Shown: positions 1 to 8,317 of the stretch, in pieces
Numbering within the stretch: the first letter of the stretch is position 1
Layout of the letters: each line of letters begins with the position of its first letter
NCBI RefSeq assembly: GCF_014635485.1
Contig: NZ_BMCX01000002.1
Span: forward strand, 1 to 64,000
DNA: 64,000 bases
Direction of reading: 5' to 3'
Source: Corynebacterium pelargi
Lineage (GTDB): Bacteria > Actinomycetota > Actinomycetes > Mycobacteriales > Mycobacteriaceae
Translations under genes and position numbers: made by a program
Notes under the pieces: model-generated
Database searches by the model: none
Seen by the model: the letters and a program-made list of their open reading frames with translations, nothing else
What the model was told of the DNA's origin: nothing

Positions 1-1351
1 CCAACACACCGAACCAACGACCACCACGGTCTACCCAATCCTCGCCGACCCCAAACAACAGCCAAGCCAGGTTGGTGTGGTGAACACTCAAGGACGTCAT
101 GACGGTGAAACGTGGGAAGAGATTGCCCCTAACGGGGACCATTTGCAGCATACGTTGGTTCCTGGAACCGGGGGGCAAACCGTTGATACGCATGTCACTC
201 GCAGTGATGGCACGTTTGCTGACATCCGTAGCGTTGATGATGGCAACGGTGGTGCGACGGTTTGGGCTGATGAAAGTACCGGCACTGCTTCATATGGGAC
301 ATTTGATGAACACGGCAACTTAGATGCTGTTGCCTATGAGCAATCACCGGTGTTGAGTGAAGATCCTGTAGCGGTGTCTTATACCCCAGCCGGTGGTGAG
401 GTCTCGGAATTTACGACAGCAAATCCCGATGGGACCGTTTCGCACGGTCTGGCTGCCCAGACAGCATCGAACCAAGTGACCACATTGGTGGAAAACCCTG
501 ATCAATCCACCTCGACGATTACTTCCACAGATACTGGTCAAGGCACCACCTCTGAATTGGTTCAAGATGCTGCCGGTACCCGTGTACGCGTAGACAATGG
601 TCCCGTCACCGAAATTGATGAGCTTGGCAACGACATATCAGTCCATGATCAGCCATCTGTAGATACCGGGCGGTTTTATAACCCGGACACAGGTCAGTGG
701 GTCAACGGTGCGGTTGTCGAAGGAAGGGATACCCCCATCTATCGTCTCGATGATGGTTCATTGGTCTATGGCCAGCACAACGAGGAAGGAACCACCGATT
801 GGGTAATAGTCACCAACGATGGCGGCGTTGCCGCAGTTCGCGAACTTGAATGGGACACCAACGGTGCACCCATTGTCACCGCCCATGATCCGATCGAACA
901 CGGCACAACCCAAGCAGACAACGGTGTTGCGATCCTGACCCCCTCAGATGTAGCTGGCATCACCTACGGCATTGGAACACTAGCGCCCTTAGAAATGGCC
1001 AAACACCAAACACTTCGCGACCTAGGCACCGGCCATCTTGATGACCTGGATACGGCGAAAACCCTCCGCAGCGTCAAGATCGCCGGCAAAGCCCTCGGCC
1101 CGATCGGTACAGGACTATCCATCGGCGCCGACATGAAAAGCGGTGAATCTATGCAAAAAGCAGTTACTACAAATCTCGTTGGTGTAGGAGCAGGAGCTGC
1201 GACGGGTGCATTAGTCACAGTGGCTGCAGGAGCAATTGCAGCGACTGCACCAGTCTGGGCGACCGGCCTCGTCATTGGTGGTGTTAGCACGGCTGTCGGT
1301 CTTCTCGCGACTAAAGGGGCGAAATTAATGTGGGACAAGGTGGCCGAATGA
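1..1351 (+). CDS. 3' part of a large polymorphic-toxin-like protein (5' end outside the window)
   Basis: The reading frame is open from base 2 and the first possible start (GTG at 77) sits inside continuous coding sequence, so the window begins within the gene. About 450 residues are visible. Most of it is polar, rich in Gly, Asp and Thr with a loose 'DG-x-G' rhythm like the long repeat regions of secreted polymorphic toxins. The last ~65 residues change to a Gly/Ala-rich hydrophobic stretch (VGVGAGAATGALVTVAAG onward) ending in a short charged tail, as in membrane-inserting C-terminal toxin domains. The next gene overlaps its stop and encodes a membrane protein, the usual toxin/immunity order. 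The toxin role is inference; I recognise no catalytic motif. Confidence 0.55.
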   Translation, partial: QHTEPTTTTVYPILADPKQQPSQVGVVNTQGRHDGETWEEIAPNGDHLQHTLVPGTGGQTVDTHVTRSDGTFADIRSVDDGNGGATVWADESTGTASYGTFDEHGNLDAVAYEQSPVLSEDPVAVSYTPAGGEVSEFTTANPDGTVSHGLAAQTASNQVTTLVENPDQSTSTITSTDTGQGTTSELVQDAAGTRVRVDNGPVTEIDELGNDISVHDQPSVDTGRFYNPDTGQWVNGAVVEGRDTPIYRLDDGSLVYGQHNEEGTTDWVIVTNDGGVAAVRELEWDTNGAPIVTAHDPIEHGTTQADNGVAILTPSDVAGITYGIGTLAPLEMAKHQTLRDLGTGHLDDLDTAKTLRSVKIAGKALGPIGTGLSIGADMKSGESMQKAVTTNLVGVGAGAATGALVTVAAGAIAATAPVWATGLVIGGVSTAVGLLATKGAKLMWDKVAE

Positions 1352-2052
1352 GATCGGCGTTGCTGCGAAAGGTCGGTTTCAAAAGCCTGGGGATCTTATT
1401 AAGTTCTGTATTTCCCGCGATCCTCCTTTGGATTTCGACTTTCCCTGAAGAAACAAATAGTCGTTGGTACTGGATTTCAGGGGCTTTACTCGCTCTGGTA
1501 TTGAGCGTCATGGCGACTTATCTATTTCTTCCCATCTTTGCACTTTCTAAATTCCTTCAGGTGAAGAGTATTGAAGGTGTCGGCATTGCAATCCGTTCCC
1601 ACTATTGGAAGTTGTGGATGGTCCTCATATTTGCGGTCGCATGTTGCATAGTAATTTGGAATTTTGGCTCGCAGTTCACACTGCCTGGCGAATTAGTCAA
1701 AGCCCGGTTTTGGTTGGTTTTACTCATTCCACTGCTTTATGGAAACGCCAAAATCATTCAAAATGCAAGATTAAATCCTCCGATAATGCGGTTTGATTAC
1801 CGTCAGGTGGAGGTTTTGGGTCCGCATGCGGTGACGCTTCACGCTGATGACGTGGAAGCTGTGGTGCTTAAGGATTGTCTGTGGCGACCGAGTATTTCCA
1901 TTCGTTTTTCCAACCCGGATGCGCCTCGTCCACGTTCACCGTATTGGTTGACCAATTTTTTGACTTATGGGCCTAGGGAATTAGCTGAGCTCATGGCTAA
2001 CCACTTGGAGGCTCCCGTCGAACTCGCGAAGCGATGGAACCACGATCAGTGA
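1348..2052 (+). CDS. membrane protein, candidate immunity protein
   Basis: 234 residues from the ATG at 1348, whose ATGA overlaps the stop of the upstream gene; AAGGTGG about 5 bases upstream serves as ribosome site. A GTG at 1330 is also in frame, but the ATGA overlap favours 1348. Four hydrophobic segments fill roughly the first 145 residues, followed by a soluble tail of about 90 residues. The overlap implies translational coupling with the toxin-like gene, so a self-protection role is likely. Base composition is visibly more AT-rich than leuS downstream, in keeping with an accessory island. I do not recognise the family. Confidence 0.6.
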   Translation: MRSALLRKVGFKSLGILLSSVFPAILLWISTFPEETNSRWYWISGALLALVLSVMATYLFLPIFALSKFLQVKSIEGVGIAIRSHYWKLWMVLIFAVACCIVIWNFGSQFTLPGELVKARFWLVLLIPLLYGNAKIIQNARLNPPIMRFDYRQVEVLGPHAVTLHADDVEAVVLKDCLWRPSISIRFSNPDAPRPRSPYWLTNFLTYGPRELAELMANHLEAPVELAKRWNHDQ

Positions 2053-2054
2053 GC

Positions 2055-2210
2055 CTGTGAAGTGTCCCAGGTTTTGTTCCGTCTGAGGAGATGGGAGAAT
2101 TTGGTGTGTGCCAATGAAGTGTGACCAACCGGCGAAGGATCGGGTGATCCGCCTGATCGGGGATCGCATCCTTGCCGAGTACCTCTCGCTGCAGGTCGCG
2201 TGCCAAGAGG
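2055..2210 (+). mobile_element. remnant of an IS3-type insertion sequence (left end plus start of orfA)
   Basis: After the stop at 2052 comes an end-like stretch (gtgtcccaggttttgttccg, from about 2062) and then a GTG at 2108 opening a frame that reads VPMKCDQPAKDRVIRLIGDR followed by a block ending in VACQEV. This resembles the amino end of the helix-turn-helix OrfA of IS3-family transposases found in corynebacteria. Similarity stops near 2205-2212, where the sequence joins an unrelated Gly-rich coding tail. No orfB or right end follows, so this is a fragment. It sits between two toxin/immunity cassettes and may mark the joint that brought them together. Confidence 0.5.
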
Positions 2211-2373
2211 TGGGTTTGTTGCCGGCGAAGTCGGCGGATACGCCGGTGCTGCTGTCGGAGAGCTCATCGCTGGGCCACCCGGCGCATTTGTAGGAGGATT
2301 CATCGGCGCTGCTGTGTTCTCCATAGCCGGACCCAAGCTAGCAGAAGACCTCTACGATCGACACCTGGGTTAG
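2206..2373 (+). pseudogene. orphan C-terminal tail of a second toxin-like protein
   Basis: In frame 1 from about 2209 the sequence reads GGFVAGEVGGYAGAAVGELI, then a further Gly/Pro-rich hydrophobic stretch ending in KLAEDLYDRHLG and a TAG at 2371-2373. It has the same character as the end of the first gene in the window (glycine-zipper hydrophobic region, short charged tail). It has no start of its own because the IS fragment replaces the upstream part. A small membrane-protein gene begins 4 bases after its stop, as expected for a displaced toxin tip with its immunity gene. Functional assignment is inferred from composition and position. Confidence 0.5.
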
Positions 2374-2377
2374 TCAC

Positions 2378-2758
2378 ATGAATTACTATTCGGCAACCGC
2401 AATAATGTTCGTCGCCGTCATCATTGCATCAATTATGGAGGAACCATACGGATTCAAACAAAGAATCGCCGCCATAGTGGGTATGAGTGGCTACGTCATC
2501 CTGTTGTGGGACGCCGATGAATCGCTTGGGGCAAACATATTTGTAACTCAGGGTTTGTTCTTCATGGGCTCCTGGGTGTTTTGGTGGGATCACACCAGCT
2601 TTCTGCGCATCCTGTGCGACATGTACATCGTCACACTCTTTCCATTCCACCTCGTGATCTACTGGCTCAACCGCCTGATCACCCACCTCACCTCAGGCAA
2701 GATCCCAGTCTTCATCATGGATCCCATGCGCATCGCCGACGCCCACCCGAAGTACTAA
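2378..2758 (+). CDS. small membrane protein, candidate immunity protein (family A)
   Basis: 126 residues, four bases after the stop of the orphan toxin tail; no clear ribosome site, so coupling to upstream translation is likely. About three hydrophobic segments precede a conserved carboxyl block: SFLRILCDMYIV, FPFHLVIYWLNRLITHLTSG and VFIMDPMRIAD. The same block returns in the gene at 3499, so the two are paralogues. The placement behind a toxin tail and the tandem paralogy both fit an immunity function, but I know no named family. Confidence 0.55.
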   Translation: MNYYSATAIMFVAVIIASIMEEPYGFKQRIAAIVGMSGYVILLWDADESLGANIFVTQGLFFMGSWVFWWDHTSFLRILCDMYIVTLFPFHLVIYWLNRLITHLTSGKIPVFIMDPMRIADAHPKY

Positions 2759-2817
2759 GGAGCGTTGCAGGAGTCTTGGGCGAATGAATTGGATTCGAGA
2801 GGGCCCTCCAATCAGAA

Positions 2818-3115
2818 ATGTCTAAGATATCAATTGACCCAATTACCCTAAAGTTTCTCATTATTGTGTTGCCGATGTACAACCCCGGTTTTGCTTACAT
2901 CTTGCACCGTCCTACTGATCCAAGACTTTCCGAAACGGAGCGTATGCGGAAGGCCCTGGGAGATACCCTCAAGGTCACGCTTCCTGGCGTTGTGTTCTCA
3001 GTCATTATTTCCTATTGGGTGCATCCAATTTCAACTGATTGGGGGGGGGGAGAACATCTTTGTAGTCTGCTTGGCGTATCTTGGCGTCCTCGTCCTTGCC
3101 TTGCGATGGGGATAG
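2818..3115 (+). pseudogene. small membrane protein (family B) with frame broken at a G10 tract
   Basis: An ATG at 2818 opens a frame reading LPGVVFSVIISYWVHPISTDW up to ten consecutive G bases at 3041-3050. As written it continues out of register as an unlikely Cys/Arg-rich tail to 3243. Removing one G continues as WGGENIFVVCLAYLGVLVLA and stops at 3113-3115, a sensible hydrophobic protein of about 98 residues. The N-terminal half resembles the gene at 3257 (shared TLPG..FS block). The frame difference may be slipped-strand phase variation, a fixed mutation or a homopolymer sequencing error; the sequence cannot separate these. Confidence 0.5.
3041..3050 (+). repeat. homopolymeric G tract (10 G) inside a small membrane-protein gene
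   Basis: Ten uninterrupted G bases after 'actgatt'. With nine G the upstream hydrophobic frame runs into a coherent hydrophobic carboxyl half; with ten it does not. Tracts of this length inside genes are classic sites of slipped-strand length change, and of sequencing error. Confidence 0.85.
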
Positions 3116-3256
3116 CTATGATCGGGCGATTTGCGATCAAGAGTTCTGACCGGTGTCCCGCCATTAGGATGTTGATTTGCTGTCTCCCGATCTCGAACTT
3201 GGGGCCCTTCAGATCTTCTGCTTGGAAATATTGCCATCGGTGAAGAAAAGAGGCGG

Positions 3257-3514
3257 ATGTGCATGGCAAAGCTGAATAAGTTTTCCGTCTATACGCTGCC
3301 AGGCTTTCTGTTCTCGATGTCAGCGGCGCTTTGGCTGGAGCTCGTCTCTTCCGGTTGGACGCAGATTATCCATTTGTTAGTGCTGTTGCATTTCGGGATG
3401 CGCGTGAGCTTGTTCAAGTGGACTTGGTGGCCAATGAAGCAACCAGGCACTGTATGGCTATCCCTAAATCAAAACGCTTGCCCTCGCCGAGGAGGAATAT
3501 GCAAGAGCTGCTAA
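3257..3514 (+). pseudogene. family B small membrane protein, probably amino-terminally decayed
   Basis: 85 residues (MAKLNKFSVYTLPGFLFSMS onward). In-frame codons upstream (GEEKRRMCMAKLNK) line up with SETERMRKALGD of the 2818 gene, but the frame is closed at 3173-3175, so the first part of the paralogue is missing or shifted. Two hydrophobic segments remain, then a polar Cys-rich end. Its last 16 bases overlap the next gene, which could still be translationally coupled to it. It may be a short functional gene or a relic. Confidence 0.4.
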
Positions 3515-3894
3515 TTCTCGCCCTCGTGGGTGGCATCGGTGTTCCGCTCAGCATGCCGCTGCCCTACCGCCTGAAGCATTGCCTTATTGTTGCTGGCTGC
3601 GGTCTGGGTTTGAGTGCCATTACCTGGGCGTCGGTGGATTCGGTGCCGGCAACAATTCTGCTCACCTACGTCATCTTCGCCTACTCGTTCTCGATCCATT
3701 GGTTCCGCCACCGTAGTTGGACTCGTCTGCTTTGTGATCTCTACGTCGTATCAGCCTTCCCCGTCCACGCCCTCATGTACGGGCTCAACCGACTCATCAC
3801 CAGCCTCACCTTCGGGCATGTGCCCCTGATAGTGGGCGACCCGATGTTGGTGGCGGACTTCCCCGCCACCCCACCCAAGCACCGCAAGCAGTAG
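3499..3894 (+). CDS. small membrane protein, candidate immunity protein (family A)
   Basis: 131 residues from the ATG at 3499, chosen over the in-frame start at 3331 because a strong GAGGAGGA lies directly upstream and paralogy with the 2378 gene covers just this length. Three to four hydrophobic segments, then SWTRLLCDLYVVSAFP, LMYGLNRLITSLTFG and DPMLVAD, matching 2378 at well over half the positions in that block. The start overlaps the preceding family B remnant by 16 bases. It closes the accessory island; leuS begins 90 bases later. Function inferred from context only. Confidence 0.6.
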   Translation: MQELLILALVGGIGVPLSMPLPYRLKHCLIVAGCGLGLSAITWASVDSVPATILLTYVIFAYSFSIHWFRHRSWTRLLCDLYVVSAFPVHALMYGLNRLITSLTFGHVPLIVGDPMLVADFPATPPKHRKQ

Positions 3895-3984
3895 CAGTCG
3901 CCCGAAATTGCACAGGCGTCACTTCCCAGGGTGCGCGTGGGTAAGCGCGCGGCGTGGGGCGTCGAAAAGCTAAGATATTTGCCT

Positions 3985-6834
3985 ATGACTACTCCTTCCG
4001 AGAACTCCCAAGGGCCCGCCTACCGCTACACTGCCGAGCTTGCGAATTCGCTGGAGCGCACCTGGCAGCAGCGCTGGGTGGCCGAAGGCACTTTCAATGC
4101 GCCGAACCCGGTGGGTGATCTGGCCCCGGCGGACCCCGCGGAGTTGGAGAAGGAAAAGCTCTTTGTGCAGGACATGTTCCCCTACCCCTCTGGTGCGGGC
4201 CTGCACGTGGGGCACCCGCTGGGCTACATCGCCACGGACGTGTTTGCGCGCTTCAACCGCCAACTGGGCAAGAACGTCCTGCACACGCTAGGCTATGATG
4301 CCTTCGGCTTGCCCGCCGAGCAGTACGCGATCCAGACGGGCACCCACCCGCGTGCCACCACGATGGCCAATATTGAGAACATGCGCCGTCAGCTCGATGC
4401 GCTGGGTCTGGGGCATGATCGCCGCCGTAGCGTTGCCACCACGGATCCTGAGTTTTATAAGTGGACGCAGTGGATTTTCCTGCAGATCTTTAATTCTTGG
4501 TTCGATACCAAGCAGCAGAAGGCTCGCCCCATCGATGAGCTGATTCCCTTGCTGGAATCCGGTGAGGTCGAAACCCCCGGCGAAGTACCTTTTGCACAAT
4601 TAGATGAGGTCGCGCGCCGCGATGTGATTGACTCCTTCCGCCTGGTCTACCGCAGTGAATCCATGGTGAACTGGTGCCCTGGCCTGGGCACGGTGCTGGC
4701 CAACGAGGAGGTCACCGCCGATGGCCGCTCGGAGCGCGGCAATTTCCCGGTGTTCCGCAAGAAGCTTTCGCAGTGGATGATGCGCATCACCGCCTACTCG
4801 GATCGCCTGATCGATGACCTCGACACCCTCGATTGGCCCGAGAAGGTCAAGAGCATGCAGCGCAACTGGATCGGCCGTTCCCGCGGCGCCGAGGTCCACT
4901 TTGACGCCGCCGGACACCGCATCACCGTATTCACCACCCGCCCGGATACCCTCTTCGGAGCCTCCTACCTCGTGCTTGCACCCGAGCATGAGCTTGTCGA
5001 CGCCCTCCTGACCCAGGCACCCGACGCCTACCAGGAGGCGCCAGCGAAGTGGACCTATGGCGAGGACTCCCCCGCTGCCGCCGTGGCTGCCTACCGCAAA
5101 GCCATTGCCGCGAAGTCCGATGTGGAGCGCCAAGAAAACAAGAAAAAGACTGGTGTGTTCTTAGGCGTGTACGCCACCAACCCAGTCAATGGTGAACAAC
5201 TGCCCGTGTTCATTGGCGACTACGTCTTGGCTGGCTATGGCACCGGCGCTGTGATGGCCGTGCCCGCCCACGACGAGCGCGACCACGAATTTGCCCTCGA
5301 ATTCGACCTCCCCCTGCTCGAAGTAGTAGCTGGAGGCGAAGTGGTCAAAGAAGCCTTCACCGGCGAAGGCGAAGTGATCAACTCTGCCAATGACGAAGGC
5401 CTGGATATCAACGGCCTGAACAAGGCAGAAGCCAAGAAGGCTGTGAATCAATGGCTAGAGCAGCGCGGCGCCGGCGAGGAGAAAATCCAGTACAAGCTGC
5501 GCGATTGGCTCTTTGCCCGCCAGCGCTACTGGGGCGAACCCTTCCCCGTGGTCTACGACGAGCACGGCCATGCCCACGCGCTGCCCGAGTCCATGCTGCC
5601 CGTGGAATTGCCGGAGGTAGAAGATTATAAGCCGGTGAGCTTTGAGCCCGACGATGCCGACTCCGAGCCGCAGCCACCTTTGGCAAAGGCAAGCGATTGG
5701 GTCACGGTTGAGCTCGATCTTGGCGATGGCCTCAAAACCTACACTCGCGATACCAACGTGATGCCGCAGTGGGCCGGTTCTTCCTGGTACCAACTGCGCT
5801 ATATCGATCCCAATAACACCCAGGCCTTCTGCGATATTGAAAATGAGCGCTACTGGACTGGTCCGCGTGGCGAAAACGACCCCGGCGGCGTGGACCTTTA
5901 TGTCGGCGGCGTGGAGCACGCCGTGCTGCACCTGCTCTACTCGCGCTTCTGGCACAAGGTGCTCTTCGACCTGGGCTTCGTTAGCTCAAGCGAGCCCTAT
6001 CGCAAGCTCTTCAACCAGGGCTATATCCAGGCCTACGCCTACACGGATGCCCGTGGCGTGTACGTCCCGGCTGCAGAGGTAGAACAGCGCGACGGCAAAT
6101 TCTTCTACCAGGGCGAGGAAGTATTCCAGGAGTACGGCAAGATGGGTAAGTCGCTGAAAAACAGCGTCTCCCCCGATGAAATCTGCCGCGACTACGGTGC
6201 AGATACATTGCGTGTCTATGAAATGGCCATGGGCCCACTGGATACTTCCCGTCCCTGGGCCACGAAGGACGTGATTGGTGCGCACCGCTTCCTGCAGCGC
6301 CTCTGGCGCCTCGTGGTTTCCGAAAACAGTGGCGAACTGGTGCTCAGCGATGCAGAACTCACCCAAGAAGACCTCAAGCAGCTTCACCGCACCATCGCCG
6401 GTGTGCGCGAGGATTACACCGAATTGCGCATCAACACCGTGGTAGCGAAGTGCATTGAGTACGTGAACTACCTGACCAAGACCTACCCGAACGGCGCACC
6501 TCGCGAAGCCGTGGAGCCGCTGGTGATTATGATCGCCGCCGTGGCCCCGCACATTGCCGAGGAACTCTGGCACCGTCTTGGCAATAGCGGCAGCGTTGCT
6601 TTTGCACCCTTCCCCGATTTTGATGAGCAGTGGCTCAAAGACGATGAAGTTGAGATGCCCGTGCAGATCAACGGCAAGGTGCGCTCGCGCATCATGGTGC
6701 CCGCCGATGCTAGCCAAGAGCAGATCATCGAGATCGCCCTTGCTAACGAGGCCGTTGCCGCTCACACCGAGGGCAAGGAAGTATTCAAGACCATCGTGGT
6801 GCCTGGCCGCATGGTCAACCTCGTGGTGAAATAA
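3985..6834 (+). CDS. leuS: leucyl-tRNA synthetase
   Basis: 949 residues. Class I aminoacyl-tRNA synthetase that charges tRNA-Leu in the cytoplasm. The HIGH-type motif reads HVGH at residues 74-77 inside [16 protein letters not shown], and the KMSKS motif is KMGKS at 719-723. Between them are the editing domain with [12 protein letters not shown] and the [15 protein letters not shown] block. The ATG at 3985 is preferred to 3931: the protein then starts a few residues before the conserved amino end, and a TAAGAT -10-like hexamer at about 3971 sits just upstream, suggesting a very short leader. A strong hairpin follows the stop. Length and motif order are normal. Confidence 0.97.
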   Translation: MTTPSENSQGPAYRYTAELANSLERTWQQRWVAEGTFNAPNPVGDLAPADPAELEKEKLFVQDMFPYPSGAGLHVGHPLGYIATDVFARFNRQLGKNVLHTLGYDAFGLPAEQYAIQTGTHPRATTMANIENMRRQLDALGLGHDRRRSVATTDPEFYKWTQWIFLQIFNSWFDTKQQKARPIDELIPLLESGEVETPGEVPFAQLDEVARRDVIDSFRLVYRSESMVNWCPGLGTVLANEEVTADGRSERGNFPVFRKKLSQWMMRITAYSDRLIDDLDTLDWPEKVKSMQRNWIGRSRGAEVHFDAAGHRITVFTTRPDTLFGASYLVLAPEHELVDALLTQAPDAYQEAPAKWTYGEDSPAAAVAAYRKAIAAKSDVERQENKKKTGVFLGVYATNPVNGEQLPVFIGDYVLAGYGTGAVMAVPAHDERDHEFALEFDLPLLEVVAGGEVVKEAFTGEGEVINSANDEGLDINGLNKAEAKKAVNQWLEQRGAGEEKIQYKLRDWLFARQRYWGEPFPVVYDEHGHAHALPESMLPVELPEVEDYKPVSFEPDDADSEPQPPLAKASDWVTVELDLGDGLKTYTRDTNVMPQWAGSSWYQLRYIDPNNTQAFCDIENERYWTGPRGENDPGGVDLYVGGVEHAVLHLLYSRFWHKVLFDLGFVSSSEPYRKLFNQGYIQAYAYTDARGVYVPAAEVEQRDGKFFYQGEEVFQEYGKMGKSLKNSVSPDEICRDYGADTLRVYEMAMGPLDTSRPWATKDVIGAHRFLQRLWRLVVSENSGELVLSDAELTQEDLKQLHRTIAGVREDYTELRINTVVAKCIEYVNYLTKTYPNGAPREAVEPLVIMIAAVAPHIAEELWHRLGNSGSVAFAPFPDFDEQWLKDDEVEMPVQINGKVRSRIMVPADASQEQIIEIALANEAVAAHTEGKEVFKTIVVPGRMVNLVVK

Positions 6835-6849
6835 GCGCTCTTAGAGCTG

Positions 6850-6880
6850 GCACCGTCCCTTTGTGGGGCGGTGCTTTTAT
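6850..6880 (+). terminator. Rho-independent terminator after leuS
   Basis: gcaccgtccc / ggggcggtgc stem with a 5-base loop followed by tttta, 15 bases after the leuS stop. It may also serve the convergent MFS gene. Confidence 0.8.
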
Positions 6881-6928
6881 TTATCGCCACTGCGAAATTC
6901 TTGGAGTGCCTGCAGCGCAGTAGCGCTG

Positions 6929-8257
6929 CTAGTTCTTGCGCCCGTTCGGTATAAGGAAAAGCACCAATGTCACCGGGAACAGAAGCAGGAGTGAGTGCCC
7001 AAGGGTGAGGAAGTTCTGCATCCAAGCCAAGACCAGGGGCATAGCAAACACCACTACTCCCCCGGCGAGCGCTGATAACGCCGCGGCACGATTTGGAGAA
7101 AGTGAAGGCTGCGCAACCAAGTCATCAACGGTGATGGGATATAGCAAGGCGTTGCCCATGCCGGCTACAAGCAACCCCACCACAACCACCGCGCTAGAAG
7201 TGCCGGTGCCGATGATGATGGTGCCCAGCATGGCGCAGGCCACGCTTGTGTGAAAGATGTATCGCCAGCGAATGAGCACTCCTGCAGATAAACGGCCTGC
7301 AGCCATACCAAGGGGGAACACCGCACCAAGGGTTGCTGCGGTGGCATTGGGTACACCGATATCGAGCAGGCGAGCCACACCCCAGGTGTACAACGCGAAC
7401 TCAGCCACCACGCTCAGCGCTACGCGCAGCAGTCCCACCTTGATCTGGCGGCGTTCGCGCTTTGATGCCTTGGGCAGGCGCTGCGAAGGTGCATCGTGAA
7501 AGGAAGAAACGTGCACGCTTTGAGCACTTGAGGCTACCGCTGCTCGGGCAAGTTCATCATCGGCCACATTTTCGGCGCCGCCAAAGGCCTTGACGGAAGG
7601 CACTTTGCCAAAGGCATCTGCAAGATCGCGGCGTCGCTTCCCTTTTCTTCCTGCACGTCGCTCTGCAAAAGCGGAGGGGGTATGCACAAAGTCCACATTG
7701 CGGATCGTCACCATCACATACAGGGCTGGGAACGCCAACATCAGTGCTGCCCAGCGCCCTTCCACCAGGGGTAGCGATGCAAAAAGGCCATAGAGCAGCG
7801 GTGAGGCGATGGATGCGGCTGAAGAAGCCCCATTGGCAAGCGCAATATCTCGCGCGCGGTTCGGCCCAGCTAATACCGAGGGCACAATCAAAATGACTAA
7901 GGACGTGCCCAGCGCAACGCTTAAACCAGAAGCAATGGCCAGGTTGGCCCAGGGCGCGAAAGCTAGACCAATAGCCCCCAGGATCACCATGACGGAAGAT
8001 GCCTTGAGCAGCATGCCGGCGGTGGCGTCCATGACCCACTTGGACAGCAAACTAAATAGCACCATGCCCACGCCAAGGAAGGATCCGAGAATGGCGAAGT
8101 GGCTGATCGGAAGATCGAAGTCTTGGGCAAGCAGCGCGATGAGTGCACCGACGCCACCGACATGGGCGCCGACGGCAATTTCGGAAACGAAGGTGGCGGC
8201 AAAGATTCTGGGGCGGGCAGGCGAAGTTGGCCTCGCCAACGTAGGCGCAGTAGACAT
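6929..8257 (-). CDS. major facilitator superfamily transporter
   Basis: 442 residues with 12 predicted hydrophobic segments in two blocks of six, split by a long basic cytoplasmic loop (about residues 205-270, including RRAGRKGKRRR). This is the usual MFS plan. A small polar amino end (MSTAPTLARPTSPARPR) precedes the first helix. Ligand is not readable from the sequence; drug efflux or organic-solute export are both possible. It stands alone, convergent with leuS and about 60 bases from nnr upstream on the same strand. Confidence 0.8.
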   Translation of the reverse strand: MSTAPTLARPTSPARPRIFAATFVSEIAVGAHVGGVGALIALLAQDFDLPISHFAILGSFLGVGMVLFSLLSKWVMDATAGMLLKASSVMVILGAIGLAFAPWANLAIASGLSVALGTSLVILIVPSVLAGPNRARDIALANGASSAASIASPLLYGLFASLPLVEGRWAALMLAFPALYVMVTIRNVDFVHTPSAFAERRAGRKGKRRRDLADAFGKVPSVKAFGGAENVADDELARAAVASSAQSVHVSSFHDAPSQRLPKASKRERRQIKVGLLRVALSVVAEFALYTWGVARLLDIGVPNATAATLGAVFPLGMAAGRLSAGVLIRWRYIFHTSVACAMLGTIIIGTGTSSAVVVVGLLVAGMGNALLYPITVDDLVAQPSLSPNRAAALSALAGGVVVFAMPLVLAWMQNFLTLGHSLLLLFPVTLVLFLIPNGRKN

Positions 8258-8317
8258 GGTGGTGTCCTCGTGGTCTCGTTGTGTACTGGCCGCCGGGTTG
8301 TGCGGCTTTGGCGCAGT

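Noticed and set aside
2818..3243. 141-residue protein as read without frame correction
   Set aside because: After the G10 tract the sequence loses hydrophobic pattern and becomes Cys/Arg-rich; the other frame continues the membrane protein.
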